DNA of 64,000 bases. It comes from an uncultured Clostridia bacterium (GTDB lineage: Bacteria > Bacillota > Clostridia > TANB77 > CAG-508). Location of the stretch: assembly GCA_947590905.1 (NCBI GenBank), contig CANQCU010000005.1, positions 1 through 64,000 of the forward strand, written 5' to 3'. Under the pieces are notes generated by a model, which was not told the origin of the DNA, ran no database searches, and was given only the letters and a program-made list of their open reading frames with translations. Below are positions 1-12,363 of the stretch, piece after piece. Both the position numbers and the translations under genes were made by a program. The stretch's first letter is position 1. Every line of letters begins with the position of its first letter.

Positions 1-1
1 A

Positions 2-697
2 AACGGATTAAGTAATTATACATATTATTATTGGAGAGTAGATGTATCAGATGGAACAGTAACAACAAAAGGAACCGAACAAGCACGAGTTAGAACATAT
101 TGCCCAGGTACAGGATCGACATGTCCAGGAGCAACAGTATGTACAGCTCAGAATATATACTGTCCTGGGGGATCACGTGGAACAACTTGTGGTACTTGTG
201 GAGGGGATGGTACTTACGTTACAGGGACGCCTTGCGGTGCTTGTAATGGTCAAGGAGGCTTAGTTGAGACTTGTGATAGTCAGTTTGAATTATTGGACAG
301 TCGCACGGATGACGTGTGGAAATGCAACACTTGCGGGTCGTATCCTTGTACCGTGAATTGGTGGCATTGCCCCAAATGTAATAAGCAGTATTCATTCGAA
401 AGATGCAATAACGGTCATTACCGTTTTTCTGGTACTACTGAACATAATAGGGTATACAAAGAATGCTACACCTGTGATGGTACAGGATTGGTTAGTAGGA
501 CAACCCATCAATGTGAAACATGTGGTGGTTCGGGATATGCTGGCAATAGTTATACTTGTACTCATAGTCTTTATGATGCTCACTACTACTGCTCACATGG
601 ATATGTGTCTAGCCATACTATTCCTTGTAAACATAACCTTACCTCAACATCGAGTCACACATGTTGTTCTCATGGCTATACGTCAAAACATGATTAA
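2..697 (+). CDS. Cys/Gly-rich protein with repeated CxxC and DnaJ-like CxxCxGxG motifs (5' truncated by window edge)
   Basis: Frame of ORF 293..697 is open back to position 2; many CxxC pairs (CGTCGGDG, CGACNGQG, CYTCDGTG, CETCGGSG). Confidence 0.75.
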   Translation, partial: NGLSNYTYYYWRVDVSDGTVTTKGTEQARVRTYCPGTGSTCPGATVCTAQNIYCPGGSRGTTCGTCGGDGTYVTGTPCGACNGQGGLVETCDSQFELLDSRTDDVWKCNTCGSYPCTVNWWHCPKCNKQYSFERCNNGHYRFSGTTEHNRVYKECYTCDGTGLVSRTTHQCETCGGSGYAGNSYTCTHSLYDAHYYCSHGYVSSHTIPCKHNLTSTSSHTCCSHGYTSKHD

Positions 698-718
698 TCT
701 AAAAGTAATATATTAAAA

Positions 719-756
719 AAGAATTCCTATGTAAACAACATAGGAATTCTTTTTCT
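719..756 (+). terminator. Rho-independent terminator-like hairpin
   Basis: AAGAATTCCTATG...CATAGGAATTCTT followed by T-run. Confidence 0.7.
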
Positions 757-861
757 TTTATGAAAAAAATAATATATTTTCACAAAAAAATCATTGAACA
801 CTTTTTAAAAATATGATATATTTAACCATGTAAAATATATACTTTTTAAAGGAGGTTTTTT

Positions 862-2397
862 ATGGCAAGACGTGCAAGAAGATACGAAGATACACCTAAA
901 CTAAACGTAAAAAAGATAATAGCAGTAATAGTACTAATATTAGTAATAATTATGTTTGTAGTAGGGATAAAATCATTATTAGAAAGTAATTCTAGGAGTA
1001 CATCAGGGAAGATAGAATCAATCAGCTATTATACAGCATATGATAATGGCAAATGGGGAGTAATAGACTCATACGGAGAATATGTTATTGATGCAACTTA
1101 TGATGATATGATAATTATACCTGATAGTACAAAAGCCGTATTTATTTGCACTTATGACGTAAATTATCAAGACGGAACCTATAAAACAAAAGTATTAAAC
1201 GAAAAAAATAAAGAAATAATCAAAGGATATGAAAAAGTAGAAGCAATATCAAACTATGATAAGTCAGAAAATCTTTGGTATGAGACAGGTGTTGTTAAAG
1301 TACAAAAGAATGGAAAATTTGGACTTGCAGATTTTGCAGGAAAAGAAATTTTAGCATGTGATTATGATAAAATAGAATCTATTCAAGGTTTACAAACAGC
1401 TTTACTTATAACAAAAGATGGAAAGTACGGAGTTTGTGATATATCAGGAAATGTCATAATTGAACCAAACTATAAAGAAATAAAGAAGATAGAAGATAAC
1501 TATAAAAATGGATTTATAGTTGTAAATGATGAGGGAAAATGTGGAATAATAGGTTTTGATAAACAAGAAGTTTTAGAGTGTAAATATGACGAAATAAAAC
1601 CAATAAATTCAACAGAAGTTTTTATTGTAAAACAAGATGGTAAATATATTGCAATAAACCAACAAGGCGAAACTATATTAGAGAATAAATTTGATGATGT
1701 AGAAGATATAGACGAAGAAAATATAATAGCAAAGAAAAATGGAAAATTTGGAATAATAGATAAAGAAGGAAAAACAAAAGTAGATTTCATATATGATGAA
1801 TTAAAATTTGCAAGTTCAGAATTGTGCATTGGATTAAAGAATGATAAATATGGAGTAATTACAACAAGTGGAGAAGAAAAACTTGCATTTAATAGTATAG
1901 ATATAAGTTATGTATCAGCAGGAAACTTCATAATAGCAGATTATTTAGTAGATAACAAGTTAACTTCAAAAGTTATAAATTCAGATTTTGAAGAAAAAAT
2001 TACAGGAATAGTTACAGAGGTAAATTCTTCAAAAGGTTATATAAGAGTACATACAGAAGATGATACATACAAATACTATAATTTCAAATTTGAAGAAATA
2101 TCTGCATCTAGTGTTTTAACATCAAATACATTGTTCCTAAGCAAAAAAGATGGTAAGTATGGATTTGTAGATAAAGACGGAAACGTTGTTGTAGATTACA
2201 TTTATGATGATGCAACAGAGCAAAATAGCAGTGGATATGCAGGAATCAAGAAAGATGAACTTTGGGGTTCAATAGATTCTAAAGGAAAAGTTGTAGTAGA
2301 ACCAGAATATAATCTAGATAACAATTTAAAAATAGACTTTATAGGAGCTTGGCATTTATGTGAGGACAGAAATGCTGGATATTATTTGGATGTATAA
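862..2397 (+). CDS. WG-repeat protein with N-terminal TM segment
   Basis: Repeated GKWGVID/GKFGLAD/GKYGVCD units; RBS ggaggt. Confidence 0.85.
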   Translation: MARRARRYEDTPKLNVKKIIAVIVLILVIIMFVVGIKSLLESNSRSTSGKIESISYYTAYDNGKWGVIDSYGEYVIDATYDDMIIIPDSTKAVFICTYDVNYQDGTYKTKVLNEKNKEIIKGYEKVEAISNYDKSENLWYETGVVKVQKNGKFGLADFAGKEILACDYDKIESIQGLQTALLITKDGKYGVCDISGNVIIEPNYKEIKKIEDNYKNGFIVVNDEGKCGIIGFDKQEVLECKYDEIKPINSTEVFIVKQDGKYIAINQQGETILENKFDDVEDIDEENIIAKKNGKFGIIDKEGKTKVDFIYDELKFASSELCIGLKNDKYGVITTSGEEKLAFNSIDISYVSAGNFIIADYLVDNKLTSKVINSDFEEKITGIVTEVNSSKGYIRVHTEDDTYKYYNFKFEEISASSVLTSNTLFLSKKDGKYGFVDKDGNVVVDYIYDDATEQNSSGYAGIKKDELWGSIDSKGKVVVEPEYNLDNNLKIDFIGAWHLCEDRNAGYYLDV

Positions 2398-2452
2398 ATG
2401 ATAGCTAGGGGGATATCTCCTAGCTAAAAACAAATGAAAGGATAAGAAGAAC

Positions 2453-3688
2453 ATGGAACTAAAGATGAAATATCATTATAGCTATTTTCTATACCCATAT
2501 GTTGTGAAGAAAGAAAGATATAACAAGTACATGCAAAAACTTTTAAAAAATAATAAATGTACTTTAAAAGTAGTTGAAAAAAGAAGAAACTTTACAATGT
2601 ATAATTATTTTCTTCCAACAGTAAGAGAATATATGTTTAAAAGCTTTGGATTTGCAAATGAAAATCTTAAGGCTTTCAATACTTTGGGAACAAAGATCCA
2701 GGCAAATATGCTAGAAAAAAATCCATGTACTACCTTTGAATATGATTTGGGACAAGATATACAAGCCAAAACAGACGAGGAAGATGGAATATTCTTCAAA
2801 ATACAAAAAATAGAATTAATTTGTTTTAATACAGGAATTTGTTTCCTAATACTAAAAACTAATATAGAAGATACAGAAAAATTTGCAGACCTTCTAAATT
2901 TTAACTATATGTTTAGGGATATCAATTCGGAAGTAAATGATAATCTAGGATACAACAAAATAAAATTGCAAACTGGAACTTTTAGTGATGTAAAAGAATT
3001 ATCTAATCTTATAGCTGAGCTTACAGAAAGCCCTGCTGATGCTAAAAAAATAGATATAGATGTAAATAGATTTTTAACATATTCTTATGTTTGCCTAGAC
3101 CAAGAATATTGGAATGAAAGTAAAGACTTTAAAGGAATAGAAAAAGAATTTTTCAAATATGCCAATGTTTTAAATAGCGAGTTCAATTCAACATTTAATA
3201 ATAGCAGATTAAAAACAGTAGAACTTGGAAATTATATAAAGGTAGGAGTAAGTAATGGAGGAGTGAATCTCCTTACATCAAGTATTAATACCGTAAATTA
3301 TACTGTACTCCCATTTGAATTTGAAAACGAATATTTTTATACATATATTTTTGCATTGTATGAAAAATTTTATTTAAAATTACTTCTAAGTGAATTTAAG
3401 TATAAGAAAAAGGCAATAGAAACAAAAGAAAAATTTATAAATTTTACAAATGATATTTGGATACACGAGATAACTAATAATGATAATGGAATATTAATAT
3501 ACAAAGAGATGAAAGAAGTATTAAATTTAGAGGACATTTACGAAAAGACGAAAAGGCAATATGATTTAGCTTATAAAGATTTTAGAGTAAGAGACAATGA
3601 AAAGTTAAATAAAATAATACTTGTTTTGTTATTAATTTCTCTATTAATAAACATTGTAAATTTTATTGCAATATTTAAGACAAAATAA
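2453..3688 (+). CDS. Hypothetical protein with C-terminal TM helix
   Basis: Long ORF, C-terminal hydrophobic segment. Confidence 0.7.
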   Translation: MELKMKYHYSYFLYPYVVKKERYNKYMQKLLKNNKCTLKVVEKRRNFTMYNYFLPTVREYMFKSFGFANENLKAFNTLGTKIQANMLEKNPCTTFEYDLGQDIQAKTDEEDGIFFKIQKIELICFNTGICFLILKTNIEDTEKFADLLNFNYMFRDINSEVNDNLGYNKIKLQTGTFSDVKELSNLIAELTESPADAKKIDIDVNRFLTYSYVCLDQEYWNESKDFKGIEKEFFKYANVLNSEFNSTFNNSRLKTVELGNYIKVGVSNGGVNLLTSSINTVNYTVLPFEFENEYFYTYIFALYEKFYLKLLLSEFKYKKKAIETKEKFINFTNDIWIHEITNNDNGILIYKEMKEVLNLEDIYEKTKRQYDLAYKDFRVRDNEKLNKIILVLLLISLLINIVNFIAIFKTK

Positions 3689-3713
3689 AGAAAGGGTTCT
3701 AATTAATATAAAA

Positions 3714-4091
3714 ATGAAAATAACATGTGGCACAGATATCATAGAAATAAGTAGAATAAAGAAAATAATAGATGATGATGATAAAGATTTCTTAAATAGA
3801 ATTTTTACTGAGGAAGAAATAAAATATTGTGAAAGTAAAAAACAAGCAAAATACCAACACTATGCAGTAAGATTTTCTGCAAAAGAAGCAATATTTAAAG
3901 CAATATCGAATAATTTAGAAAACAAATTTGATATTTCTTGGAAAGATGCTGAGATTTTAAATGATAAAAATGGAAGACCAAGTATCAACTTTATTGATAC
4001 AAAAATTGATAAATTAGAAAACATAGAAATTAGTATGTCACATTGCAAGGAATATGCTGTGGCAAATGTAGTTGCGGTATGGAAAGATTAG
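3714..4091 (+). CDS. acpS: Holo-[acyl-carrier-protein] synthase
   Basis: GTDIIEISRIKK, FTEEEIKYC, RFSAKEAIFKA, SMSHCKEYA. Confidence 0.9.
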   Translation: MKITCGTDIIEISRIKKIIDDDDKDFLNRIFTEEEIKYCESKKQAKYQHYAVRFSAKEAIFKAISNNLENKFDISWKDAEILNDKNGRPSINFIDTKIDKLENIEISMSHCKEYAVANVVAVWKD

Positions 4092-4141
4092 AAAAGCAAA
4101 ATTAATATATAAAAATTTTAAACTTTTAGGAAGGAAGAAAG

Positions 4142-4923
4142 ATGAGACTATTTGATACACATTCACATTACAATGATAAACAATTTGAATTAGATAAAGA
4201 CGAAATAATAAAAAGCATATACGAAGCAGGAGTAAAAAATACAGTTGTTGTAGGGGACAATATAGAAAGCTCAAAAGAAGCTGTAAGAATAGCAGAAAAG
4301 TATGACTTTATTTATTCAGCCGTTCGGAATACATCCAAGCGAAATAGCAAAAGAAGAAAAGCAAATAGATGAGCAAGTATTAGAAATTGAAAAAATTGCA
4401 AAATCAAATAAGGTTGTTGCAATAGGAGAGATAGGGCTTGACTATCATTGGGATAAAGATACAAAAGATATTCAAAAGTATGCTTTTTTGGAGCAAATGA
4501 AACTTGCAAATAAGCTAAATTTGCCAATAGTGATACATTCAAGAGATGCAATAATGGATACGATAGAAATATTAAAAGAGGAAGTTCTTCCTAGTCGAAA
4601 GGGAATTTTACATTGTTGTCAGTTAAATAAAGACTTAGTAAAGGCAGGACTAGATGCAGGATTCTATATTTCTTTTGCAGGTCCTGTAACTTATAAAAGT
4701 TCAAAAAATGCTCCAGAAATTGTACGGAATGGTACCAGATGATAGAATACTTATAGAAACGGACTGCCCTTATCTTAGCCCAGAGCCAAACAGAGGAAAG
4801 AGGAATGATTCTAGAAACATCAAATATACAGCTGAGAAGATTGCAGAAATAAGAGGAAAGACACTAGAAGAAATTGCAGAAATAACATATAAAAATGCAA
4901 AAGAGATTTTTGGAATAGAATAG
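4142..4923 (+). CDS. tatD: TatD family hydrolase, interrupted by two C-GGA +1 sites
   Basis: LFDTHSHYND ... FIYSAV[c]GIHPSEIAKEE ... IV[c]GMVPDDRILIETDCPYLSP; removing C4325 and C4725 gives one ORF. Confidence 0.85.
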
Positions 4924-5053
4924 AGTTAGAGTAACATAGAAAACCTCAAAATACTAGAAAAACAATTTAGTATTTTGAGGTTTGATTTTGCATATATGAT
5001 AAAATTTTAAACTATATTTTATAAAGATTTTAAATTATATTATCTTATATAAT

Positions 5054-5956
5054 TTATTTCAAATTTCTTAATGCATTAACTCTTTCATCTAAGCTTGGGT
5101 GTGTTGACCAAATGCTAGATTTTGTTACTTTTTCATCTCTGAAAGGACTTGAAATATACATATGAGCAGTAGCTCTATTTGCCGTACTTAACTCATTAGG
5201 ATCTCCAGAAATTTTTTGAAGTGCTGAGATTAGTCCATCAGGGTTTCTTGTATATTTTACGGAAGTTGCATCTGCTAAGAATTCTCTACGTCTTGAAATA
5301 GCAAGTTGAGCAAGCTTTCCAAAAATAGGTGCTAGGATTAAAAATATCAATCCTATTAGCATAAGTATGGCATTTCCGTTATTATCATTGTTTTTAGAAC
5401 GTCTACCACCATAGAAGAAAGTTCTTGTAAAGAAATCAGAAAGCATTACGACAAAACTTACCATTACAGTTACAACAGCTGAAAGTCTAATGTCATAATT
5501 TGCAATGTGTGCAAGCTCATGTCCGATAACTCCCTCTAGCTCATAATAATCTAGCTTTTCTAAAAGTGCAGTTGTAACACAAATTACAGAATGTTCAGGA
5601 TCACGTCCAGTTGCAAAAGCATTAGGCTGTGAATCTTCAACAACATAAAGTCTTGGCGTTACATTAAGTCCAGCACTAATAACAAGAGCATCTAAAATAT
5701 TAACTAATTTTTGATTTTCTTCTTTAGTCGCAGGTCTTGCATTTGACATGGACAAAATAATTTTATCACTATTATAATATGATGCCCAAGCAGCAATAAT
5801 AGAAAAGACAAGGGCAATTATAATAGAGATAGGTCCCATATCAAAAGCCATACAAATGTAATAAAGAATTAGTGTTATGGCTATAATAAAAATTGAAATT
5901 ATAATACCTGTTTTTATTTTATTAGAACGTATATCTTCGTACATAATAAACCTCAC
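5054..5956 (-). CDS. htpX: M48 family metalloprotease (HtpX-like)
   Basis: GVIGHELAHIANYDIRLSA zinc motif; N-terminal TM segments. Confidence 0.9.
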   Translation of the reverse strand: MRFIMYEDIRSNKIKTGIIISIFIIAITLILYYICMAFDMGPISIIIALVFSIIAAWASYYNSDKIILSMSNARPATKEENQKLVNILDALVISAGLNVTPRLYVVEDSQPNAFATGRDPEHSVICVTTALLEKLDYYELEGVIGHELAHIANYDIRLSAVVTVMVSFVVMLSDFFTRTFFYGGRRSKNNDNNGNAILMLIGLIFLILAPIFGKLAQLAISRRREFLADATSVKYTRNPDGLISALQKISGDPNELSTANRATAHMYISSPFRDEKVTKSSIWSTHPSLDERVNALRNLK

Positions 5957-6513
5957 TAATTATTTCCAAAATCTACTTTTACGTTAGCTCTTGTTTGTTC
6001 ATCAGTTACAACAAACATCTTCTCCTCAGTAAAGTGGAAAAGAGAAGCTATAATGCTAGTAGGGAATACCATTAATGCAGTATTGTATATTGTAACGCTA
6101 TCATTGTAAAATTGTCTTGAATATGAAATCTTATTTTCAGTATTTCTAAGTTCTTCCTGTAATTCTGAAAAACTTTGATTAGCTTTTAAATCAGGGTAAT
6201 TTTCAGAAACAGCCATGATAGTTTTTAAAGCACCTGAAAGTTGATTATCAAGTTCAACTTTTTCACTAATACTACTTGCTTTAGCCCAAGAAGTTCTAAG
6301 CTCGGTAACTTTTTCTAATACATCCTTTTCATATTCCATGTAACCTTTAACGCAATTTACCAAATTTGGTATTAAATCAAATCTTCTTTGTAATTGTACA
6401 TCAATTTGACTCCAAGAATTTTTTACTTTCATTCTTTTTGTAACTAAACCGTTATATGCTAAAATTGCCCAAAGAACAATGAGTACAATTATAACTATAA
6501 GTGCTATCCACAT
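5956..6513 (-). CDS. lemA: LemA family protein
   Basis: YNGLVTKRMKVKNSWSQIDVQLQRRFDLIPNLVNCVKGYMEYE. Confidence 0.9.
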   Translation of the reverse strand: MWIALIVIIVLIVLWAILAYNGLVTKRMKVKNSWSQIDVQLQRRFDLIPNLVNCVKGYMEYEKDVLEKVTELRTSWAKASSISEKVELDNQLSGALKTIMAVSENYPDLKANQSFSELQEELRNTENKISYSRQFYNDSVTIYNTALMVFPTSIIASLFHFTEEKMFVVTDEQTRANVKVDFGNN

Positions 6514-6819
6514 AAAAATTCCTCCTTATAATTAGTATTTCTAATATATGAATATATGATACCATAAATAAAAAAAACTTACAATAAAAAAAACAAAATT
6601 CTACATTAATTTCACATAGTATTCAAAAAACAATAGCAATTTTACACAGCATTTATTAAAGAATATGTTACATTTATTTAAAAGAAAATTAATTTAACAA
6701 ATTTTGAAAATAATTTTATAAATTGAATCAAAACCTTTTCATCTAAATAAACATATGATATAATACTCATTGGAAAAATATAACTATATTTTCCAAAATG
6801 ATTAATACCTAATGTAGAG

Positions 6820-7683
6820 GTGAAAATTATGATAAAATTTACAAAAATGCAAGGGCTAGGCAATGACTATGTCTATATTGATTGTACGAAAAATTTTGAA
6901 GATAGGAAAATCAATGGATATGACATATCATACCTAGCTAAAATTATGAGTGACAGACACTTTGGAATTGGTTCAGATGGGCTTATATTAATATGCAAAA
7001 GCCAAATAGCAGATTTTAAAATGGTAATGTTAAACCAAGATGGAACAGAAGCAGAAATGTGTGGAAATGGAATAAGATGTGTTGGAAAATTTGTTTATGA
7101 TAAAGGTTTAACAGACAAAAAAGAAATTTCAGTAGAAACACTTGCTGGAATAAAAAAATTAATACTTTATACAGAAAATGGGAAAGTTAAGAAAGTAGCA
7201 GTAGATATGGGAAAACCAATTTTAAAGCCCACAGAAATACCTGTAATATCAAAAGAGTACCCAGTTAAAAATTTAAAACTTCATGCACTAGATAAGGACT
7301 TCGTATTTACATGTGTATCAATGGGAAATCCACATGCTATAACTATTGTAGATAATGTAGAAAATTTTGATGTGGAAAAATATGGAAAAATACTTGAAGT
7401 TGATGAACATTTCCCAAAGAAAGCTAACATAGAATTTATAGAAGTAGTAAATAGAAATGAAGTAAAAATGAGAGTATGGGAAAGAGGAACGGGAGAGACT
7501 CTTGCATGTGGAACAGGTGCATCAGCAGTATGTGTTGCCTGCACTTTAAATCGTTTGGTAAATGAAAAAGAAAATATAAAAATCAAGTTACTTGGAGGAG
7601 AGCTTGAAATAAAATGGGATGATACAGTATATATGACAGGAAATGCGGAAACTGTATTTGAAGGAGAATATTTAATATGGTAA
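6820..7683 (+). CDS. dapF: Diaminopimelate epimerase
   Basis: [42 protein letters not shown]. Confidence 0.95.
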   Translation: MKIMIKFTKMQGLGNDYVYIDCTKNFEDRKINGYDISYLAKIMSDRHFGIGSDGLILICKSQIADFKMVMLNQDGTEAEMCGNGIRCVGKFVYDKGLTDKKEISVETLAGIKKLILYTENGKVKKVAVDMGKPILKPTEIPVISKEYPVKNLKLHALDKDFVFTCVSMGNPHAITIVDNVENFDVEKYGKILEVDEHFPKKANIEFIEVVNRNEVKMRVWERGTGETLACGTGASAVCVACTLNRLVNEKENIKIKLLGGELEIKWDDTVYMTGNAETVFEGEYLIW

Positions 7684-8879
7684 AAGTAAATGAAAATTTT
7701 TTAGAAGTTAAACAAAGCTATCTATTTTCAGAGATAGCAAAGAGAATAGATGAATATAAAAAGAAAAATCCAGATGCGGATATAATAAAACTAGGCATTG
7801 GAGATGTTACACTTCCAATAGTTCCAAAAGTAATTGAAGCTATGCATAAAGCATTAGATGAAATGGGTAAAAAAGAAACATTTAGAGGATATGGACCAGA
7901 GCAAGGATATGATTTTTTAAGAGAAAAAATAGCAGAATTTGATTATAAAAGAAAAGGCATAGATATTGACATTAGCGAAATATTTGTATCAGATGGAGCA
8001 AAATGTGATACAGGAAATATTGTAGATATTCTAGGAACAGATAATGTTGTCGCAATAACAGATCCAGTATATCCAGTATATTTAGACACAAATATTATGG
8101 CTGGCAGAAAAAAGATTGTGTATATGAAATCTACAAAAGAAAATAATTTTGTACCTGAGATACCAAAAGAAAGAGTAGACATTATATACATATGTATGCC
8201 AAATAATCCAACAGGAACAACATTAAAAAAAGATGAGTTAAAAAAATTTGTTGACTATGCAATAGAAAACAAATCACTAATATTATTTGATTCAGCATAT
8301 GAGGCATTTATAGTAGATGAGGATGTACCTCATAGTATATATGAGATAGAAGGAGCTAAAAAAGTTGCAATAGAATTTAGAAGCTTTTCAAAAACAGCTG
8401 GATTTACAGGAGTTAGATGTGCGTATGCAGTAGTTCCAAAAGAATTATGTGCATACACAAAGGAAGGAAAAGAAGTAGCATTAAATCCATTATGGAATAG
8501 AAGACAATGTACAAAGTTTAATGGAGTACCCTATGTTACACAAAGAGGAGCAGAAGCAGTATATACAGAAGAAGGTCAAAAACAAATTAAAGAAAATATA
8601 AAGTATTATCAAAGAAATGCAAGAATTATAAAAGAAGGATTAAAAAAAGCCGGTTATGAAGTATATGGAGGAGATAATGCACCATATGTATGGCTAAAAG
8701 TTCCAGATGGATTAACTTCATGGGAATTCTTTGATAAACTTTTAGAGGAGAAAAAAGTAGTAGGAACACCTGGCGTTGGATTTGGAGATGCAGGAGAGGG
8801 ATATTTTAGATTAACCGCATTTGGAAGTTATGAAAATACAGTAAAAGCAATAGAAAGAATATGTGGAACAAGTCTTTAA
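7677..8879 (+). CDS. dapL: LL-diaminopimelate aminotransferase
   Basis: [37 protein letters not shown]; adjacent to dapF. Confidence 0.93.
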   Translation: MVKVNENFLEVKQSYLFSEIAKRIDEYKKKNPDADIIKLGIGDVTLPIVPKVIEAMHKALDEMGKKETFRGYGPEQGYDFLREKIAEFDYKRKGIDIDISEIFVSDGAKCDTGNIVDILGTDNVVAITDPVYPVYLDTNIMAGRKKIVYMKSTKENNFVPEIPKERVDIIYICMPNNPTGTTLKKDELKKFVDYAIENKSLILFDSAYEAFIVDEDVPHSIYEIEGAKKVAIEFRSFSKTAGFTGVRCAYAVVPKELCAYTKEGKEVALNPLWNRRQCTKFNGVPYVTQRGAEAVYTEEGQKQIKENIKYYQRNARIIKEGLKKAGYEVYGGDNAPYVWLKVPDGLTSWEFFDKLLEEKKVVGTPGVGFGDAGEGYFRLTAFGSYENTVKAIERICGTSL

Positions 8880-8975
8880 AAATGTCTATTTGAAATTTGA
8901 AACTAAATAGCAGAAATTACAAAAGCTAGTAAATATAGCATTGCTGTTGAAAAAAATTGAAAGGAAGATAAAAAT

Positions 8976-9723
8976 ATGAAAGCATTAGTTACTGGAGCAT
9001 CTTCTGGAATAGGAAGAGATATTGCAAGAGAATTAGATAAAAGAGGTTATGATTTAGTACTCGTTTCAAGAGACAGGGAAAAGTTAGAAGAAGTAAAGAA
9101 AACTTTAAAAGGTAAAAACATAGAGGTAATACCAATGGATTTAAGCGTAGAGGAAAACTGTAAAAGATTACATTCTATGGCAAGTGATATTGATGTACTA
9201 ATAAACAATGCAGGATTTGGAGTATTTGGAAACTTTACAGAAACAGACTTAGATAAAGAAATAAGTTTAATTAATACAAACATAGTAGCAGTTCATATCC
9301 TAACTAAATTGTATCTAAAAGACATGATGCAGAAAAATAGACGGACATATTTTAAATGTAGCATCTATTGCAGGATTTATGCCAGGACCATTAATGGAAA
9401 GCTATTATGCATCAAAATCATATGTAGTAAGACTTACCCAAGGAATAAAAGAAGAAATAAAAAAAGCAAAATCAAAAGTCAAAATAAGTCTTCTTTGCCC
9501 AGGACCAGTAAGAACAAACTTTAATAAAGTTGCAGGAGTAAACTTTAATTTGTATTCTTTAAGTTCAGAAAAAGTTGCAAAATATGCAGTAGAAAAAATG
9601 TTTAAAGGTAAGTTTATAATAGTTCCAGGAATAGGAATAAAGATTTTACGAGTGCTTTCAAAAATATCTCCAGATTGTATAACAGGGAAAGTAGTATTTC
9701 TAATGCAAGAGAGAAGAAGATAA
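8976..9723 (+). CDS. SDR family oxidoreductase, interrupted by one C-GGA +1 site
   Basis: TGASSGIGRDIA, NNAGFGVFG; removing C9342 restores MMQKNRGHILNVASIAGFMPGPLMESYYASKSYV. Confidence 0.85.
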
Positions 9724-9849
9724 TATATTATATCTATTTCTTTACCAAGTTTAAATTTTTTTACAAAAAAGTTGCATTTTAAAACTCACAATGATAAAAT
9801 GTAGATTGTAAAAATATGATTAAAGGATAAAGCAAAATAGGAGAATAAC

Positions 9850-12249
9850 ATGGGAAGAAAAAGAAAAGTATCAAAAAAGAAAAAAGCAACTCAAGAAGCA
9901 TATATACACGCGATTGTTATGATGATTTTTAGTGTGCTACTTGCAGTATTAATATATGTACAATCAGGATATATAGGAGAACACCTAAGCCCAATGCTAG
10001 GTGGTATTGTTGGTTGGATAAAATATCTTATTCCAATAGGAACATTTATTATAGCTATAACTCTAATGAAAGAGAAGAAAGAGTTTGTTGCACCTAAGAT
10101 AACACAATTTATAATAATAATATTATGCGTATGTGCTTTTATGACATCAATGCAATTATCAGGGAAAAAGAAAAATTTGAACATAGAAGACGATTTCTCA
10201 GATGTTGTAGCAGAAGCTTATGACCTTGGAACACAGAATCAAGGTGGAGGTGCTGTAGGAGCACTTGTTGCAGTGCCAATGACTAAGCTTTTAGGTACAC
10301 TTGGTACAAATGTATTACTTATAGGAGTTTCTATACTTCTTGCAATTTTCACATTTGGAATAAAACCAGCAGAATTAATAGATAGTATTTCACAAAGCTT
10401 TAAGAATGCAAGAGAATATGAGGACGAAGAAGAGGAAGAAGAGGAAGTAGTAGTTCTACCTAAAAAGAAGAACAAAAAAGAAAAAGATAAAACTAAAAAA
10501 AACCATTCGGTAATAATGGAAGATCCATTCGGAGATGGAAACGAAGAAACAAAACCAAAATATGACCATGACATACCTTTAGCATTTGAAGAAAAAATAA
10601 ATAAAGAACCAGAAAAAGTAGAAATAAAAGAAACGCCAAAAGTTTCACAAACAGATTACATAGAGGCAAATTTATTTAAAGAGACAGAAGAGCAAAAAGA
10701 AGATAAGACAAAACAAGTACTTCAACTTGAACATGCACAAATAGTAGAAGACCAAAACTATGAGTTTCCACCAATAGCATTACTAGAACAAGGCGAAGGA
10801 AGAAAAGCAAAAGCAGAGAAAAAAACAATAACAGATAATGCATTAAAACTTCAAAGAACTTTACATAGCTTTGGAGTAACTGCTAAAGTAGAAGATGTTT
10901 CAGTAGGACCAGCTATTACTAGATATGAGTTAAAACCAGCAGAAGGAGTAAGAGTAAGCAAAATTGCTAATTTAGCGGATGATATAGCTCTTAACTTAGC
11001 TGCACAAAGTATAAGAATAGAAGCACCAATACCAGGAAAGCAAGCAGTAGGAATAGAAATTCCAAATAAAGAAACAGAAATGGTACATTTAAGAGATGTA
11101 ATAGATTCAGAAGAATTTGTAAAAGCAGAATCAAAAGTATCAATGGGACTAGGAAAAGATGTAAGTGGAGCGAGAGTAATTGCAGACATAGCAAAAATGC
11201 CACACTTATTAGTTGCAGGAAGTACAGGTTCAGGAAAGAGTGTATGCATCAATACTCTTATTACGAGTATAATATATAAGGCAAAACCAAGTGAAGTAAA
11301 ACTTTTAATGGTTGATCCAAAGATAGTAGAATTATCAGTATATAATGGAATACCACATCTATTAATTCCAGTAGTAACAGACCCAAGAAAAGCAGCTGGG
11401 GCACTTGCTTGGGCAGTACAAGAGATGGAAGATAGATATGCAAAATTTGCAGCAAAAGGTGTTAGAGATATAAAAGGATATAATAAAGCATTAGAAGCAG
11501 AAACAGAAGAAGAGCAAGCCGTAAAAATGCCACAAATAATAATAATAGTAGACGAGCTTGCAGATTTAATGATGGTTGCATCTAAAGAAGTAGAAGATGC
11601 AATATGTAGATTAGCACAAAAAGCAAGAGCAGCAGGAATGCATTTAGTTATAGCAACTCAAAGACCATCAGTAGATGTAATAACAGGTTTAATTAAAGCA
11701 AATATACCTTCAAGAATAGCATTTGCAGTATCTTCACAAATAGATTCAAGAACAATATTAGACATGCCAGGAGCAGAAAAACTTCTAGGAAAAGGAGATA
11801 TGCTTTTCTATCCAACAGGAGTATCAAAACCTACAAGAGTACAAGGTGCATTTGTATCAGATAAAGAAGTAGAGAAAATAGTAGATTTCTTAAAAAAAGA
11901 CGGAGAAACAACATATAACACAGATATTATAGAATCAATAGAAAAAGCAAATAAAACAGACAAAGAAGTAGCAGAAGATGCAGAAGAAGATGATGTAGAT
12001 CCAAGATTAGAAGAAGCAATTGAAGAAGTAATAGCAAACGGACAAGCATCAACATCATTTATACAAAGAAGATTAAAAGTAGGATATGCTAGAGCGGGCA
12101 GAATAATAGATCAAATGACAGAAAGAGGAATTATATCAGGATATCAAGGAAGCAAACCAAGAGAAGTATTAATGACTAAAGAAAGATGGGAAGAACTAAA
12201 TAGAGAGCCAGCTCCTACAACAACTGATAATGTAGAGGAGCAAAATTAG
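9850..12249 (+). CDS. ftsK: DNA translocase FtsK/SpoIIIE
   Basis: N-terminal TM domain, [28 protein letters not shown]-terminal gamma winged helix. Confidence 0.93.
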   Translation: MGRKRKVSKKKKATQEAYIHAIVMMIFSVLLAVLIYVQSGYIGEHLSPMLGGIVGWIKYLIPIGTFIIAITLMKEKKEFVAPKITQFIIIILCVCAFMTSMQLSGKKKNLNIEDDFSDVVAEAYDLGTQNQGGGAVGALVAVPMTKLLGTLGTNVLLIGVSILLAIFTFGIKPAELIDSISQSFKNAREYEDEEEEEEEVVVLPKKKNKKEKDKTKKNHSVIMEDPFGDGNEETKPKYDHDIPLAFEEKINKEPEKVEIKETPKVSQTDYIEANLFKETEEQKEDKTKQVLQLEHAQIVEDQNYEFPPIALLEQGEGRKAKAEKKTITDNALKLQRTLHSFGVTAKVEDVSVGPAITRYELKPAEGVRVSKIANLADDIALNLAAQSIRIEAPIPGKQAVGIEIPNKETEMVHLRDVIDSEEFVKAESKVSMGLGKDVSGARVIADIAKMPHLLVAGSTGSGKSVCINTLITSIIYKAKPSEVKLLMVDPKIVELSVYNGIPHLLIPVVTDPRKAAGALAWAVQEMEDRYAKFAAKGVRDIKGYNKALEAETEEEQAVKMPQIIIIVDELADLMMVASKEVEDAICRLAQKARAAGMHLVIATQRPSVDVITGLIKANIPSRIAFAVSSQIDSRTILDMPGAEKLLGKGDMLFYPTGVSKPTRVQGAFVSDKEVEKIVDFLKKDGETTYNTDIIESIEKANKTDKEVAEDAEEDDVDPRLEEAIEEVIANGQASTSFIQRRLKVGYARAGRIIDQMTERGIISGYQGSKPREVLMTKERWEELNREPAPTTTDNVEEQN

Positions 12250-12363
12250 TAAAAAATGAACAAAAAATAGGCTTAAGATATAGAAAAATAACTAAATTAT
12301 AAAATACATAAGAATAAATATTTCTTTTCAAAATTTAGACAAGAAAGGTTTTGAAAATAAAAA

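Noticed and set aside
10239-10574. Numerous long antisense ORFs (also at 10851-11252, 23265-23669, 34573-35154, 48122-48688, 58458-59198)
   Set aside because: Mirror images of AT-rich coding genes with low-complexity Leu/Ser/Phe translations; no RBS or family motifs.
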